Position numbers and translations under genes: made by a program. Below the pieces are notes generated by a model, which ran no database searches, had not been told where the DNA came from, and worked only from the letters and a program-made list of their open reading frames with translations. From an uncultured Oscillospiraceae bacterium (GTDB lineage Bacteria > Bacillota > Clostridia > Oscillospirales > Oscillospiraceae), in the NCBI GenBank assembly GCA_947589545.1, contig CANQBA010000006.1:28360-92359 (forward strand): 64,000 nt of DNA. Direction: 5' to 3'. Positions 44,801-53,293 of the stretch are shown here, piece after piece (position 1 is the first letter of the stretch; each line of letters starts with the position of its first letter).

Positions 44801-45577
44801 ATGGAACTTTCCGATCTGGCCCGGCGCCTGGGCTCCGGGCGGCTGTTTCACGCGTATATCATCACCGGGGCGGACGCGGAGACCCGTGAGCGCGCCGGGA
44901 ATCTCATCGCCCGGGCGGCGGTCTGTCAGGCGGAGCGCGGCGTTCCCTGCGGGGTGTGCCGGGACTGCGTCAAGGCGGAGCGCGGCATCCACCCGGATAT
45001 CGAGACGGTCCGGCGGGAGAAGGACGCGGCCTTTCACAACGTGGAGGCCATGCGGGCCCTGCGGGCCAGGGCGGCGGCGGTTCCCAACGAGGCGCGGCGG
45101 GGCGTACACATCATCGCCGAGGCGGATCTGATGAACGCCCAGGCCCAGAACGCAATGCTGAAGGTTCTGGAGGAGCCGCCCAGCCACGCGGTGTTCATCC
45201 TGCTGGCGGACAACCCGGAGATGCTCCTGGAGACGGTGCGCTCCCGGTGCGAGACGGTCGTTCTGACGCCGGAGGAGGCCGTTCTGGAGGAAAAGCTGGT
45301 GGATACGGCCGCGGCGCTGACGGAGGCGTATCTGCGGGGGGACGATCTGGGGCTGGTAAAGGCGGTCAGGGCGCTGGAGAAGCTCTCAAAGCCGGAGAGC
45401 TTCGACCTGGTGACGGCCCTCCGCCGGGAGGCTCTGCGGAGAAGCGGAGAGCTGACGCCCGCGCGGCGGAAGAAGCTTCTGGATACCCTGGACGCCGCCG
45501 ACAGGATGGTCTTCGCCAATATAAAGGGGAACGTCCTGGGCGGTTATCTGCTGGCCGCCCTGTGCGGGGCGGAATAA
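44801..45577 (+). CDS. holB: DNA polymerase III delta' subunit (HolB)
   Basis: A 258-residue clamp-loader subunit. It has the N-terminal pattern FHAYIITGADAETRE where the P-loop is degenerate as expected for delta', a zinc module CQ..CGVCRDC, the VHIIAEADLMNAQAQNAMLK segment (sensor and arginine region, 20 residues shown) and the LEEPPSHAVFIL motif, followed by SRCETV. The C-terminal helical domain is short compared with other delta' subunits (usually 300 or more). RBS GAGG before the ATG. It lies upstream of ricT, the same order (holB-yaaT) as in Bacillus. Confidence 0.9.
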   Translation: MELSDLARRLGSGRLFHAYIITGADAETRERAGNLIARAAVCQAERGVPCGVCRDCVKAERGIHPDIETVRREKDAAFHNVEAMRALRARAAAVPNEARRGVHIIAEADLMNAQAQNAMLKVLEEPPSHAVFILLADNPEMLLETVRSRCETVVLTPEEAVLEEKLVDTAAALTEAYLRGDDLGLVKAVRALEKLSKPESFDLVTALRREALRRSGELTPARRKKLLDTLDAADRMVFANIKGNVLGGYLLAALCGAE

Positions 45578-45646
45578 AACGACGGGACAAAAAATATGCG
45601 TTTGCCTTGAAATCGCCGGCCTTTGCCGGGAAGGAGTGAGTTTGCG

Positions 45647-46909
45647 TTGACCGAGGTCATCAGTGTTAAATTCAGAAACAAGGGGAAGGTATACTTCTTT
45701 GACCCCAACGGATTGACCGTAGCGAAGGGGGCCAATGTGATCGTAGAGACGGCCAAGGGGCTGGAATTCGCCGAGTGTGCCACGGGGAACCACCAGGTGG
45801 ACGACGAGACTGTCCATCCGCCCCTGCGGCCGGTGGTGCGCATCGCCACGGCGGAGGATGTGAAGCGGGCGGAGGAGAACCGCCGGCGGGAGAAGGACGC
45901 CGCCGAGGTGTGCCGTCAGCGGATCGCCAAGCACGGCCTGGACATGAAGCTGGTGGACGTGGAGTACAATTTTGAGGGGAGCAAGATCCTGTTCTTCTTC
46001 ACCTCCGAAGGGCGCGTGGACTTCCGGGAACTGGTGAAGGAGCTGGCGGGCATCTTCAAGACGCGCATCGAGCTGCGGCAGATCGGCGTTCGGGACGAGG
46101 CGCGGATGCTGGGGGGATTGGGCATTTGCGGAAGACCCTTCTGCTGCGCGCAGTTTTTGGATGATTTTCAGCCCGTGTCCATCAAAATGGCAAAGACTCA
46201 GGGGCTGAGCCTGAATCCCGCCAAGATTTCCGGCTCCTGCGGCAGGCTCATGTGCTGTCTCAAATATGAGCAGGACGCCTACGAGGAGTTGGTGCAGAGC
46301 GTCCCCAAGGTCGACGCCTTTGTGGAGACGCCCGCCGGCGTGGGCACGGTGGTGGACGTGAATCTGCTGAAGGGCACCGTCCGGGTCAGGCTGGAGGAGC
46401 CGAGCGACACAGCCATGAAGACCTTCGAGGCCGCCGAGGTCACGGTGCTGGGCGGGAAGGCCAAGCGGGCGGAGTATCTGGCGGCCCGTGCCGAGGGGGC
46501 CATCGAGACGCCTCCGGTGCGGCTGACGCAGACGAGAGCGCGGCGGCCCAGCGCGGAGCGGGTGGAAAACCGTGAAAAAGCCGAGCAGGAGCGGACGGCG
46601 CCCGAGGCCGACGCCGCGCGGATACAGCCCGCCGAGGCCGCCGAGGGCGAGAAGAAGGCGAGCGCACAGCCCAAAAATTGCGGCGGAAGGCCCCGGCAGG
46701 CCCAGGGGAGGAAGCCGGCGGCCCCCCAACCGCGGCCCCGTACCGCCGAGCAGAACCGGCAGGCCGACCAGCGCAGAAACGACGGGCCGTCCGGGGGCGA
46801 TGAGCAGCGCCGGAGCCAGAACAACGCCCGGAGAAAGCGCTATCGCTATTCCGGCCCGCGCCGCAACCCCGACGGCGGCCAGAGCGGCGAGGGGAACAAG
46901 GGCGAATAA
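45647..46909 (+). CDS. ricT: PSP1-domain protein RicT (YaaT) with long basic tail
   Basis: A 420-residue homologue of YaaT/RicT, part of the iron-sulfur Y-complex (RicA-RicF-RicT) that directs RNase Y in mRNA maturation. The PSP1 domain lies at about 60-200, with conserved cysteines CGRPFCC and CGRLMCC that bind Fe-S. Start is TTG 45647, ten bases after AAGGAG, in-frame codons before it have no RBS. After residue 290 the protein continues in a low-complexity Arg/Ala/Gln/Pro tail of about 130 residues that Bacillus RicT lacks (about 275 residues). This tail may bind RNA. It follows holB as in Bacillus. Confidence 0.92.
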   Translation: MTEVISVKFRNKGKVYFFDPNGLTVAKGANVIVETAKGLEFAECATGNHQVDDETVHPPLRPVVRIATAEDVKRAEENRRREKDAAEVCRQRIAKHGLDMKLVDVEYNFEGSKILFFFTSEGRVDFRELVKELAGIFKTRIELRQIGVRDEARMLGGLGICGRPFCCAQFLDDFQPVSIKMAKTQGLSLNPAKISGSCGRLMCCLKYEQDAYEELVQSVPKVDAFVETPAGVGTVVDVNLLKGTVRVRLEEPSDTAMKTFEAAEVTVLGGKAKRAEYLAARAEGAIETPPVRLTQTRARRPSAERVENREKAEQERTAPEADAARIQPAEAAEGEKKASAQPKNCGGRPRQAQGRKPAAPQPRPRTAEQNRQADQRRNDGPSGGDEQRRSQNNARRKRYRYSGPRRNPDGGQSGEGNKGE

Positions 46910-46936
46910 GCGCGAAAAGTTTTATGAGAAAACCAC

Positions 46937-46965
46937 TTGACACGCCCGAAAGGGTGTGGTATCAT
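46937..46965 (+). promoter_or_regulatory. Promoter of tRNA-fMet
   Basis: TTGACA (46937-46942), 17 bases, TATCAT (46960-46965), with TGTGG directly before the -10. The start is near 46972, 23 bases before the mature tRNA. Confidence 0.75.
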
Positions 46966-46994
46966 AAATATAGCTGAGGGAAACCTCACTATAT

Positions 46995-47070
<76 letters not shown>

Positions 47071-47072
47071 TG

Positions 47073-47107
47073 AAAGTGCCGGATTTCAATGAAATCCGGC
47101 ACTTTTT
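47073..47107 (+). terminator. Terminator of tRNA-fMet
   Basis: A 15-bp perfect hairpin (AAAGTGCCGGATTTC with GAAATCCGGCACTTT) followed by TTATAAC; it also has an A-run on the left and may serve the convergent integrase transcript. Confidence 0.8.
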
Positions 47108-47214
47108 ATAACTTTTTCGAGGCTTTCTGGCTGGGATGATGTACCAAATTTGCGTCTGATGCTTATCTGATGCAGTTTTTCGGATTTTTGTTTGGAGCCG
47201 TGATGCAGTTGCCT

Positions 47215-48468
47215 TCACCACTCCATGGTCATCCAAGGGCCCTTTGGGGCCGGCTGCGGGTCCGGCTGGGGCGGGGCGGCGTAGAGGTCGTCGAGACGTT
47301 GGACGCTCTGGCGCTTGTGGTCGTCGATGGCGTGGCCGTACTTGTCCATGGTCACCGAGGGGTTGGCGTGGCCCAGGAGCTTGGAGAGAGTGACCACGTC
47401 CATCCCCTGCTCCAGACTCCTTGTGGCGAAGGTATGGCGGAGGGCATGGAAGTTTGCGTCCTTGATACCTGCCTGTCGCACGCAACGCTTGAACAGATCC
47501 TCGTATGTCCGCGGCTCGTAGGGGTCGCCGTTCTCCTGACAGAACACGTACCCGTCCGGGTTGTAGGACGGGTACTGTTTCTTTATGGACAGCTGAATGT
47601 TCATGTACTGCTGAAAGTCCCGGTAGAGGCTGTCGGTCATGTAGACTGTTCTGCGGGAGCTGGAGGTCTTGGTGCTTTCAACTGTTTTGACGCTGGTGGC
47701 TGTCTCGATGGTGTCATCGAAGTTCGGGAGCCTGTTCCTCGTCTCGCAGACCCTGATTGAGTGGTCGTCCATGTTGACGTTCTTCCACCTCAGCCCGCAC
47801 AACTCTCCGATCCGCAGGCCCGTGAACAGGTCGAAGATGATTCCAAAGGCGGAGGGCTCCGGGGCCAGACGTGCGGCGGCGATGAGACGGCTTTGCTCCT
47901 CCCGGTCCAGGACGCGCATCTCCTTCTTCTCCGCTTTAGGGAGGCGGACGCTCTCCACGAAGTTGACGGTGATCATGCCGTTCTTCAACGCCTGGTCGAA
48001 GGCGATGTGCATCATGTTGCGGATGTTGGTCAGCGTCTTGGGAGACAGGCCGCCCTGCCGCTGGAGGTTGCCGTTGGCTCCTCGGTCATTGAAGAACGCC
48101 TGCAACTCATCAGCGGTGATGGTGTTCATGTACTTCTCGCCGATCATGGGCTTGATGTGCGCGCGGATATACAGCTCGTAGCTGCAGTAGGTGGAGAGCT
48201 TGACCGAGGGCTTGGCGTATGTCTCAAGCCAGCGGTCGAACCAATCGCCAACGGTGATGACGCCGGTTGCCTTTGCAGAGGAAGGACCGATGGAGGCTCT
48301 TGAGAGCGTGGTAGCGTTTGCTTTGTTGAGAGACTCGATGAACAGACGGGCTTCGGCTTTCTTTTTGAAGCGCCGTGTTTTTCGCTTGCCGTCCTCATTG
48401 AACTGGTAAACCCACGTTTTATCCTTAGCCTGATAGAGACTGCCGGTTCCCTTTTCGTTTCTCGCCAT
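47215..48468 (-). CDS. Tyrosine-type site-specific integrase
   Basis: A 417-residue integrase of the phage/ICE type. It has an N-terminal AP2-like DNA-binding segment (GSLYQAKDKTWVYQFNEDGK), a core-binding domain (TVGDWFDRWLETYA), and a catalytic domain with TGLRIGELCGLRW (Arg), HALRHTFATR (His-x-x-Arg) and MDKYGHA (nucleophile Tyr). It should integrate the island at the 3' end of tRNA-fMet, 145 bases away. The start at ATG 48468 sits 3 bases after the stop of the small DNA-binding gene, so translation is coupled. Confidence 0.93.
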   Translation of the reverse strand: MARNEKGTGSLYQAKDKTWVYQFNEDGKRKTRRFKKKAEARLFIESLNKANATTLSRASIGPSSAKATGVITVGDWFDRWLETYAKPSVKLSTYCSYELYIRAHIKPMIGEKYMNTITADELQAFFNDRGANGNLQRQGGLSPKTLTNIRNMMHIAFDQALKNGMITVNFVESVRLPKAEKKEMRVLDREEQSRLIAAARLAPEPSAFGIIFDLFTGLRIGELCGLRWKNVNMDDHSIRVCETRNRLPNFDDTIETATSVKTVESTKTSSSRRTVYMTDSLYRDFQQYMNIQLSIKKQYPSYNPDGYVFCQENGDPYEPRTYEDLFKRCVRQAGIKDANFHALRHTFATRSLEQGMDVVTLSKLLGHANPSVTMDKYGHAIDDHKRQSVQRLDDLYAAPPQPDPQPAPKGPWMTMEW

Positions 48469-48470
48469 CG

Positions 48471-48680
48471 TCACGCCCCCATTCCCGCCGCCTGATCCGC
48501 CCAGCGCCGGATATGTTCTCTGGACATCACCACGCGTCTGCCGATGTGGATGCAGGGGATGTTGCCCTGCGCCGCCATGCGGTAGGCCGTGGCCCGTGAG
48601 ACACCGAAGAGGACAGAGAAATCCGATACTGTGCAGAAATCCGGGAGATCGTCGATGCTGTGGTAAATTTGTTTTTTCAT
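48471..48680 (-). CDS. xis: Excisionase-like helix-turn-helix protein
   Basis: A 69-residue MerR-like helix-turn-helix protein: VSDFSVLFGVSRATAYRMAA followed by the wing IHIGRRVVMSREHIRRW. Such proteins next to integrases direct excision (Xis function). The start is taken as ATG 48680, six bases after GGAGGG; the first ATG 48686 is inside the RBS. Its function in excision is by position and family, not proven. Confidence 0.8.
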   Translation of the reverse strand: MKKQIYHSIDDLPDFCTVSDFSVLFGVSRATAYRMAAQGNIPCIHIGRRVVMSREHIRRWADQAAGMGA

Positions 48681-48717
48681 TATCATCCCTCCTGTAAAGT
48701 AGAATGTTTATTTTATA

Positions 48718-48751
48718 CAGGGACCACACTGGGAGGCAGAGTGGTCCCGTG
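48718..48751. other. Hairpin upstream of xis
   Basis: GGGACCAC/GTGGTCCC arms with a 13-base loop flank the likely promoter of xis-int (minus strand TATAAA about 48705-48713). It may be an operator or a terminator for the opposite strand. Confidence 0.45.
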
Positions 48752-49240
48752 GTTGTTTTTGATGCTTACTTCTTACAGCCTCCATTCGACACTACTTCCC
48801 GAGGCCATGGGCGTACAACTGGACTGCGACTGGCGTCGCACTCCGGGAATCTCACCCCTCCGAGGATCTCTCCGAGCTGCCCCCATTGCTTGAGTCTGTG
48901 GCTGGGCAGGGGTATCATTGTAGGCGGACGGGGTCATGGCGCGGCTTGCCAAAGCCGGTGCGGTTCGGATGGTTCATACGCTCGCTTCCTTAAAGGCCGT
49001 CTTTTTATGTGACCTCAAAGATCACACAGGAAGGTCTTGGCGCATCCGCCCGCCGCTGTCCCTTTCGGGGACCGTCCGCTAAAGTTATCCAGTTGCCGGA
49101 TATGAAATTGTCAAAGAACATCAGGGGGTAAATTTACCCCTCTATTATCCATCCCGAAAAATCCGCAAGTGACCAAGAGATTTTTGAAATTTTTTTCTAT
49201 TTATCCCGGTTTCTGCTTTTCGGTATTGGACGGCATGAGA
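48752..49240. other. Non-coding region with a perfect palindrome
   Basis: No gene is seen. The only strong structure is a perfect 16-base palindrome GGGGTAAATTTACCCC at 49125-49140, a possible operator. Confidence 0.4.
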
Positions 49241-49244
49241 ATTA

Positions 49245-50340
49245 TTTCGCCCCTTCACCCAACAACGGACAAAAATCCGTAAATCACAACTCCCCTCCTT
49301 AATTTTTTGAAGAAGAAAGAATCGGGGCGGTGGGTAGAGGGCAGGACAGGAAGATTGTGCCGCTTAAGTGCCCTCACTCTTACCTATTGCCGAATTTTTT
49401 TGAAATCGTCAACCAAAAATCCGAAAAATTTTTAAAGAATACAGATATTTGATTGTGCGCTTCTTAGAAACGGCTTACTTATCCTGAATTGAACTGCTGC
49501 CCTGAAAGTATTTTTCCGATGAAACAAGAGAGGGTGGATCGCCAAAGAGCAGTGAGGGGCCGTTTCCGCTTCCACTTCTATTACCACAACTCGCAGGGCC
49601 TCAAAGTGGAATTATTTTTTAAAATTAAAATATTTTTTTGTTTTCCTCGACCATTTCTCCGGTATGGCACATGAGGGCCATCACTCCCTTTCACTTTACA
49701 ACGGACAAATTTTCCGCAAATCACACCCCCCTCTCAAAAAATTTTTTGAAGAAGAAAGAAACGGGGCGGTGGGTAAAGGTGTTTGATGAAATATTTCGGA
49801 TTTGAGAGGGCAGAACAGGAAGATTTGCCGCTTAAGTGCCCTCACACTTTCTTATTGTGAAAAAATCTCAAAATCTATGCCCTCATTTTTCAAAAAAATT
49901 AAAATAATTTGATGAGGGCGGCGGCAAAAGGGACGGCATAATGGCCATCACACCCCTTCACTTTACAACGGACAAACTGTTCGCAAACCACAACCCCCTA
50001 TTCCCGAATTTTTTGAAAAATCCAGAAACTTTTTTGAAATGGCTTGAGTATCCCAAATTGAACTGCTACCCTGAAAGAATTTTTCCGATGAGGCAAGAGA
50101 GGGTGGATCGCCAAAGAGCAGTGAGGGGCTGTTTACCTCTCTACTTCTATTACCACAATTCGCGGAGGCAAAAACCGAACTTATTTTTTTAAAATAAAAA
50201 AATTTTTTTGTTTTCCTCGACCATATCTCTCCAGTATGGAGCGGCACGAGGGCTATCACTCCCTCTCACTTTACAACGGACAGCAGGAACGCCAGAGTTA
50301 ACCCCTCTCTGCAAAAATTTTGAAAAAGAAGAATACGGGC
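49245..50340 (+). repeat. Array of diverged direct repeats in a geneless stretch
   Basis: Several blocks recur in the same orientation. Block A (CTTTACAACGGACAAA then CCGCAAATCACA) occurs at about 49251, 49679, 49944 and 50254. Block B, 106 bases with about 85% identity, occurs at 49489-49594 and 50058-50163 (phrases ATTTTTCCGATGA, AGAGGGTGGATCGCC, AAAGAGCAGTGAGGGGC). Block C (GCCGCTTAAGTGCCCTCAC) occurs at 49340-49383 and 49808-49850. Block D (TGTTTTCCTCGACCAT) occurs at 49632 and 50206. Differences between B copies are not codon-constrained, so small ORFs across it are not genes. The role is unknown: an origin or transfer site, an RNA array or decayed insertions. Confidence 0.65.
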
Positions 50341-50880
50341 GCTCATCCAGCCTAAAGCGGATGGGGCGTGGCGCACCCTCTGTTGCCCCGTCAAGGCTTG
50401 TCAATTACCCTCACACTCCCCTATTGCCGAATTTTTTTGAAAATTATAACCCTGTTAGAAAAAATTTTTTTGAGAAGCCGATTTATACGCTTATATACCA
50501 CAGGCTGGCTCACGCCAAGTTCGAAACACTGGTTGGATTTGAAGCTTCCAAAAGTAACCTCCCGGCCAGATCCAAGGTCATAAAAAGAGCCTGCTTTCCC
50601 AGTCTCACGACTGTTGAAAGCAGGCTTGAGCGTCTCTATCAGTCTCTATCAGTTGAGCGTCCGGCTCTGACAAGTGAAATTGGTGGCACACACCTTTGCC
50701 CTTCTTCTTGTAGGTGGAACACATGAGGGATTTTTGGAGGAGTCCATCGTGTGGGTACGGTGGAGCACCATGGTCCCACTGCAGTCCCCGCAATAAGCAA
50801 TAATTGCCGCGAAGAAGCAGTAGATGGACACAACACCAAGCAGGGGAAGGTGAGTATGAGGGAGAGGTATAAAAATTAGC
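50341..50880. other. Non-coding stretch with a hairpin
   Basis: No gene can be supported. A hairpin GCCTGCTTTC/GAAAGCAGGC lies at about 50589-50625, and the direct repeat TCTCTATCAG occurs twice at 50633-50652. Confidence 0.4.
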
Positions 50881-51107
50881 ATCGCTCTCTATACCGAGCT
50901 TCTGACAAGTGGCAGGCTGAACGACTACCTTGCAGAGCTGAACGAGGAAGCCGAGACTATGCTTTTCCATCTGGTAAAGGAACTTGCCGAAAAAGACGGT
51001 GTACCGAAGCCCTCAAAGCCGAGGACGGTATGAAGTGGGTGCAGGCTATGAACAATATCCGCAACCGAGCCGCCGAGGTGGTTTACAGCGATTTGATTTA
51101 CAACTGA
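50881..51107 (+). pseudogene. tnpV: Remnant of tnpV (Tn4451-type transposon protein)
   Basis: The frame reads LYTELLTSGRLNDYLAELNEEAETM and then, after a one-base deletion near 51000, LKAEDGMKWVQAMNNIRNRA and a TGA at 51105. Joined, this equals the C-terminal part of TnpV of Tn4451/Tn1549-like elements, where the usual text is EGVTEALKA at the break. There is no start or N-terminal half. It shows that a transposon of this group has decayed here. Confidence 0.65.
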
Positions 51108-51232
51108 TACTTGTCCATTGGAAAATGCCGCTGTCAACCGATGGCGGCTTTTCATTTTCGGCGGGCGTTCAAGAAGGCATAAAGTCGGCAGTATAGTCGA
51201 AGGTGGTATTTTCAGCGAGAAAATCGTTGCTT

Positions 51233-51297
51233 GCGGTAGATTTCTCCACAATTTGGGTGTATAATACTTAATGTCGAATGGGCGACTGTTCGGCAAA
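51233..51297 (+). promoter_or_regulatory. Recurring promoter/leader element, copy a
   Basis: GCGGTAGATTTCT..., a TATAAT at 51260-51265, and then TGTCGAATGGGCGACTGTTC. The same order occurs at 61388-61450, and its last part at 51967-52000. It precedes a small membrane protein gene. Confidence 0.55.
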
Positions 51298-51321
51298 ATC
51301 CAAACATTGAAGAAAAATCAA

Positions 51322-51519
51322 ATGAATAAGAAATCTTATTGGTTAAGTATTAGTGCGTTCGTGTTAATGCTGATATGGACAATTTATTATTATGCAATGC
51401 GGTACACAGGCGGTTTTGCAGACTTGAAGGATACCGTCATTTGTGGAGCTGTAGGTTTGATATGTGTAATATTTATTGTGATAAGAACGATTAACTTCTT
51501 GAAAAGAAAAAAACCGTGA
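51322..51519 (+). CDS. Small two-helix membrane protein
   Basis: A 65-residue protein with two predicted membrane helices (about 6-24 and 38-57) and a Lys-rich C-terminus (NFLKRKKP). The ATG at 51322 is the first with coding sense after promoter element a; the RBS (GAAGAAAAATC) is weak. No family recognised. The 3' end, from the TTGAAAAG to beyond the stop, is repeated at the end of the unrelated gene at 53583, suggesting a shared cassette end. Confidence 0.5.
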   Translation: MNKKSYWLSISAFVLMLIWTIYYYAMRYTGGFADLKDTVICGAVGLICVIFIVIRTINFLKRKKP

Positions 51520-51576
51520 TTTTCTCGTTTGTCGAGAAGAAAATGAGGACGCCAAATCGGCGTTGACGGAGGAGCA

Positions 51577-51873
51577 ATGATGAAAGGCAAAATGTCAAAG
51601 TGGGCCAATATTATCATACAATCAATTAACTACATTATCATAAATTACGCTTTATCAAATATGGCGCTATTCTTTCACAGTAGTTTACTCCATATTTTGT
51701 TTTTTGCATCGGAATTCTGGCTTGTGGGAGAATACTGGGAAAATATTTTAGATGAAACCAAAAGCAAACTCATAACGATAATTCTAACTGTCAGTTGTTT
51801 CTGTGTGCATATTGGCATGGTTTATTTTATTGGATACATTTCAGGAACGCTTATCCGTTTTGAAAATGTTTAG
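51577..51873 (+). CDS. Small membrane protein of unknown function
   Basis: A 98-residue, A/T-rich protein with two or three hydrophobic helices (about 23-45 and 63-88) interrupted by a short acidic loop. RBS GGAGGAG stands close before the double ATG. I do not recognise the family. It shares its neighbourhood with other small membrane proteins and gene fragments, as in cassettes of immunity-type genes, but there is no direct evidence of function. Confidence 0.5.
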   Translation: MMKGKMSKWANIIIQSINYIIINYALSNMALFFHSSLLHILFFASEFWLVGEYWENILDETKSKLITIILTVSCFCVHIGMVYFIGYISGTLIRFENV

Positions 51874-51895
51874 GATAATGAATTGAAATTTGTTA

Positions 51896-51958
51896 GTTGT
51901 GGGAGGCATATCAATGAGAACTGCTTATGAAAAATTTATGGCGTTGTCCATAGACATA
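51896..51958 (+). pseudogene. Truncated 5' copy of the gene at 53583
   Basis: The RBS and first 15 codons (MRTAYEKFMALSIDI) are almost identical to the intact gene starting at 53583. The match stops at 51958, and nine bases later the element GAATGGGCGACTGTTC begins. This is a duplication cut off by a recombination at that element. Confidence 0.75.
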
Positions 51959-51966
51959 GACAAATG

Positions 51967-52000
51967 TCAAATATCGAATGGGCGACTGTTCGACAAATTA
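51967..52000 (+). promoter_or_regulatory. Recurring leader element, copy b (3' part)
   Basis: TCAAATATCGAATGGGCGACTGTTCGACAAA corresponds to the 3' part of elements at 51233 and 61388 (quoted in two parts: TCAAATATCGAATGGGC and GACTGTTCGACAAA). It lies directly before the DUF1835 gene and lacks the -10 part. Confidence 0.5.
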
Positions 52001-52024
52001 TGGATTTGAAACGGAGCTTTTACC

Positions 52025-52975
52025 ATGCTACAGATTGTTTTTTCCGACAGTGAGTGTGGAGCATTAAAGTTGGCCACGCATTGTGGGCCATCCAATGGGG
52101 ACGATGGGCCAATTGCTTTTATTTTCGGTGATGGGAAACATGAACCCAACCTGGAAGAAAAAGAGAAAGCTATGGCCCAGTTCAAAGCCCAGAGAGAGAA
52201 GGAGAACCGCCGGGCGCGGCCTGTAGGCGGTAACCCCGGAGATGTGCTGTGCCCGTGTGTTGGTTTGGACATTGGCCCACTAAGCGGCCCCGATGTGGAG
52301 AAGACAAGATTTGACCTGCTCACCGCCTGGCTGGGGGGCGACTTTCCGCTCCCAGACCAAGACCGGGACGACCATACACAGCGGGATCGTCTGTGGGAAG
52401 AACACCGGCGGGACAAAAAGCGGCTTTTGGAGGGCGGCGAACAGGGTGAAGCTGTGCGCATCTGGTATAGCAATGCCCCCTATTCCCTGTGTGGGTTTTA
52501 TGACGTGCTTTGGCTATTGCGAGATTGCGGCTGTCCTGTGACCGCTTTGGAGATGCCCCGGTGGATGCCATTGGAAGATGGGACGGCACAGTCCTGTTTG
52601 AACTGGGGGGAGCTGTCTCCAGGAGACTGGGCGGCGTATCTGCCATTGGAGCGGGAAATCCCTAAAAGTGTCCGCAGGGCTGTCGCCATGGAGTGGTCCC
52701 GGCTCCGAGCTGAAAACGCCCCCTTGCGTGCTGTCATTAACGGGCGCCTACATAGTGTAGGTGAGGACTTCTACGACCCGTTTATCCGTGCCCATATACC
52801 GGATGGAACCTTCCGGGTGGGTCAACTTATCGCCGAAGTGTTGGGGCGGTGCCAACTGGGTATCGGTGACTGGTGGATTGCTAAGCGTATCCAGGCCATG
52901 GAAAATCAAGGGGAACTGATTACTGTGTCCAAGGGTGACTGTTTCTATCAAAGCGAAGTGCGTCGAGTGCAGTGA
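52025..52975 (+). CDS. DUF1835/DUF3658 domain-containing protein
   Basis: A 316-residue soluble protein. The N-terminal region starts IVFSDSECGALKLA as in DUF1835, and the middle has a WLGGDFPLPDQD and WYSNAPYSLCGFYDVLWLLRD segment. The C-terminal domain ends with GDWWIAKRIQAMENQGEL as in DUF3658. Function of both domains is unknown; they are common next to immunity-type and mobile genes in Firmicutes. The ATG at 52025 is preceded by ACGGAGC. Confidence 0.7.
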   Translation: MLQIVFSDSECGALKLATHCGPSNGDDGPIAFIFGDGKHEPNLEEKEKAMAQFKAQREKENRRARPVGGNPGDVLCPCVGLDIGPLSGPDVEKTRFDLLTAWLGGDFPLPDQDRDDHTQRDRLWEEHRRDKKRLLEGGEQGEAVRIWYSNAPYSLCGFYDVLWLLRDCGCPVTALEMPRWMPLEDGTAQSCLNWGELSPGDWAAYLPLEREIPKSVRRAVAMEWSRLRAENAPLRAVINGRLHSVGEDFYDPFIRAHIPDGTFRVGQLIAEVLGRCQLGIGDWWIAKRIQAMENQGELITVSKGDCFYQSEVRRVQ

Positions 52976-53039
52976 AATACAACTTTCCGTTTGCTGGGAT
53001 AAGAGTAAACCGACAAATAGGTTTTTCGGAGGTAAGGAT

Positions 53040-53273
53040 ATGAAAAATATTTGGAAATACATTTTAGTAGGCATCATAGTTGCTGCTGGCGGGATGTATG
53101 TAGCAGATATTGCCGGACATTTTTTTAATGGGCTGGGAGGCTATGGCTTTGGCTGTATTTTGGGCATTTGTCTGTATCTTTGTATTGTCGTTGTAACTTG
53201 CACTGGAATTATCATTGCAAGAATTGATTCTAAATCTAGTAAAGACAATTCCGGCGAAGACAAGAAGGAATAA
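53040..53273 (+). CDS. Small two-helix membrane protein
   Basis: A 77-residue protein with two predicted membrane helices (about 6-25 and 35-60) and a hydrophilic C-terminal tail rich in Ser, Lys and Glu. The start at ATG 53040 has AGGTAAGGA directly upstream; the open frame before it overlaps the DUF1835 stop. No family recognised. Confidence 0.55.
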   Translation: MKNIWKYILVGIIVAAGGMYVADIAGHFFNGLGGYGFGCILGICLYLCIVVVTCTGIIIARIDSKSSKDNSGEDKKE

Positions 53274-53293
53274 ATTTCCGCTTGTTGAGACGT

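Noticed and set aside
49489..50192. Two similar small ORFs in the repeat blocks B (MNCCPESIF... and ...NCYPERIF...)
   Set aside because: Substitutions between copies fall at all codon positions, there is no RBS, and the frames end in A/T-rich tails. The similarity is that of the non-coding repeat.
49245..50340. CRISPR array
   Set aside because: Repeat units are hundreds of bases long, irregularly spaced and diverged, and no cas genes are present.
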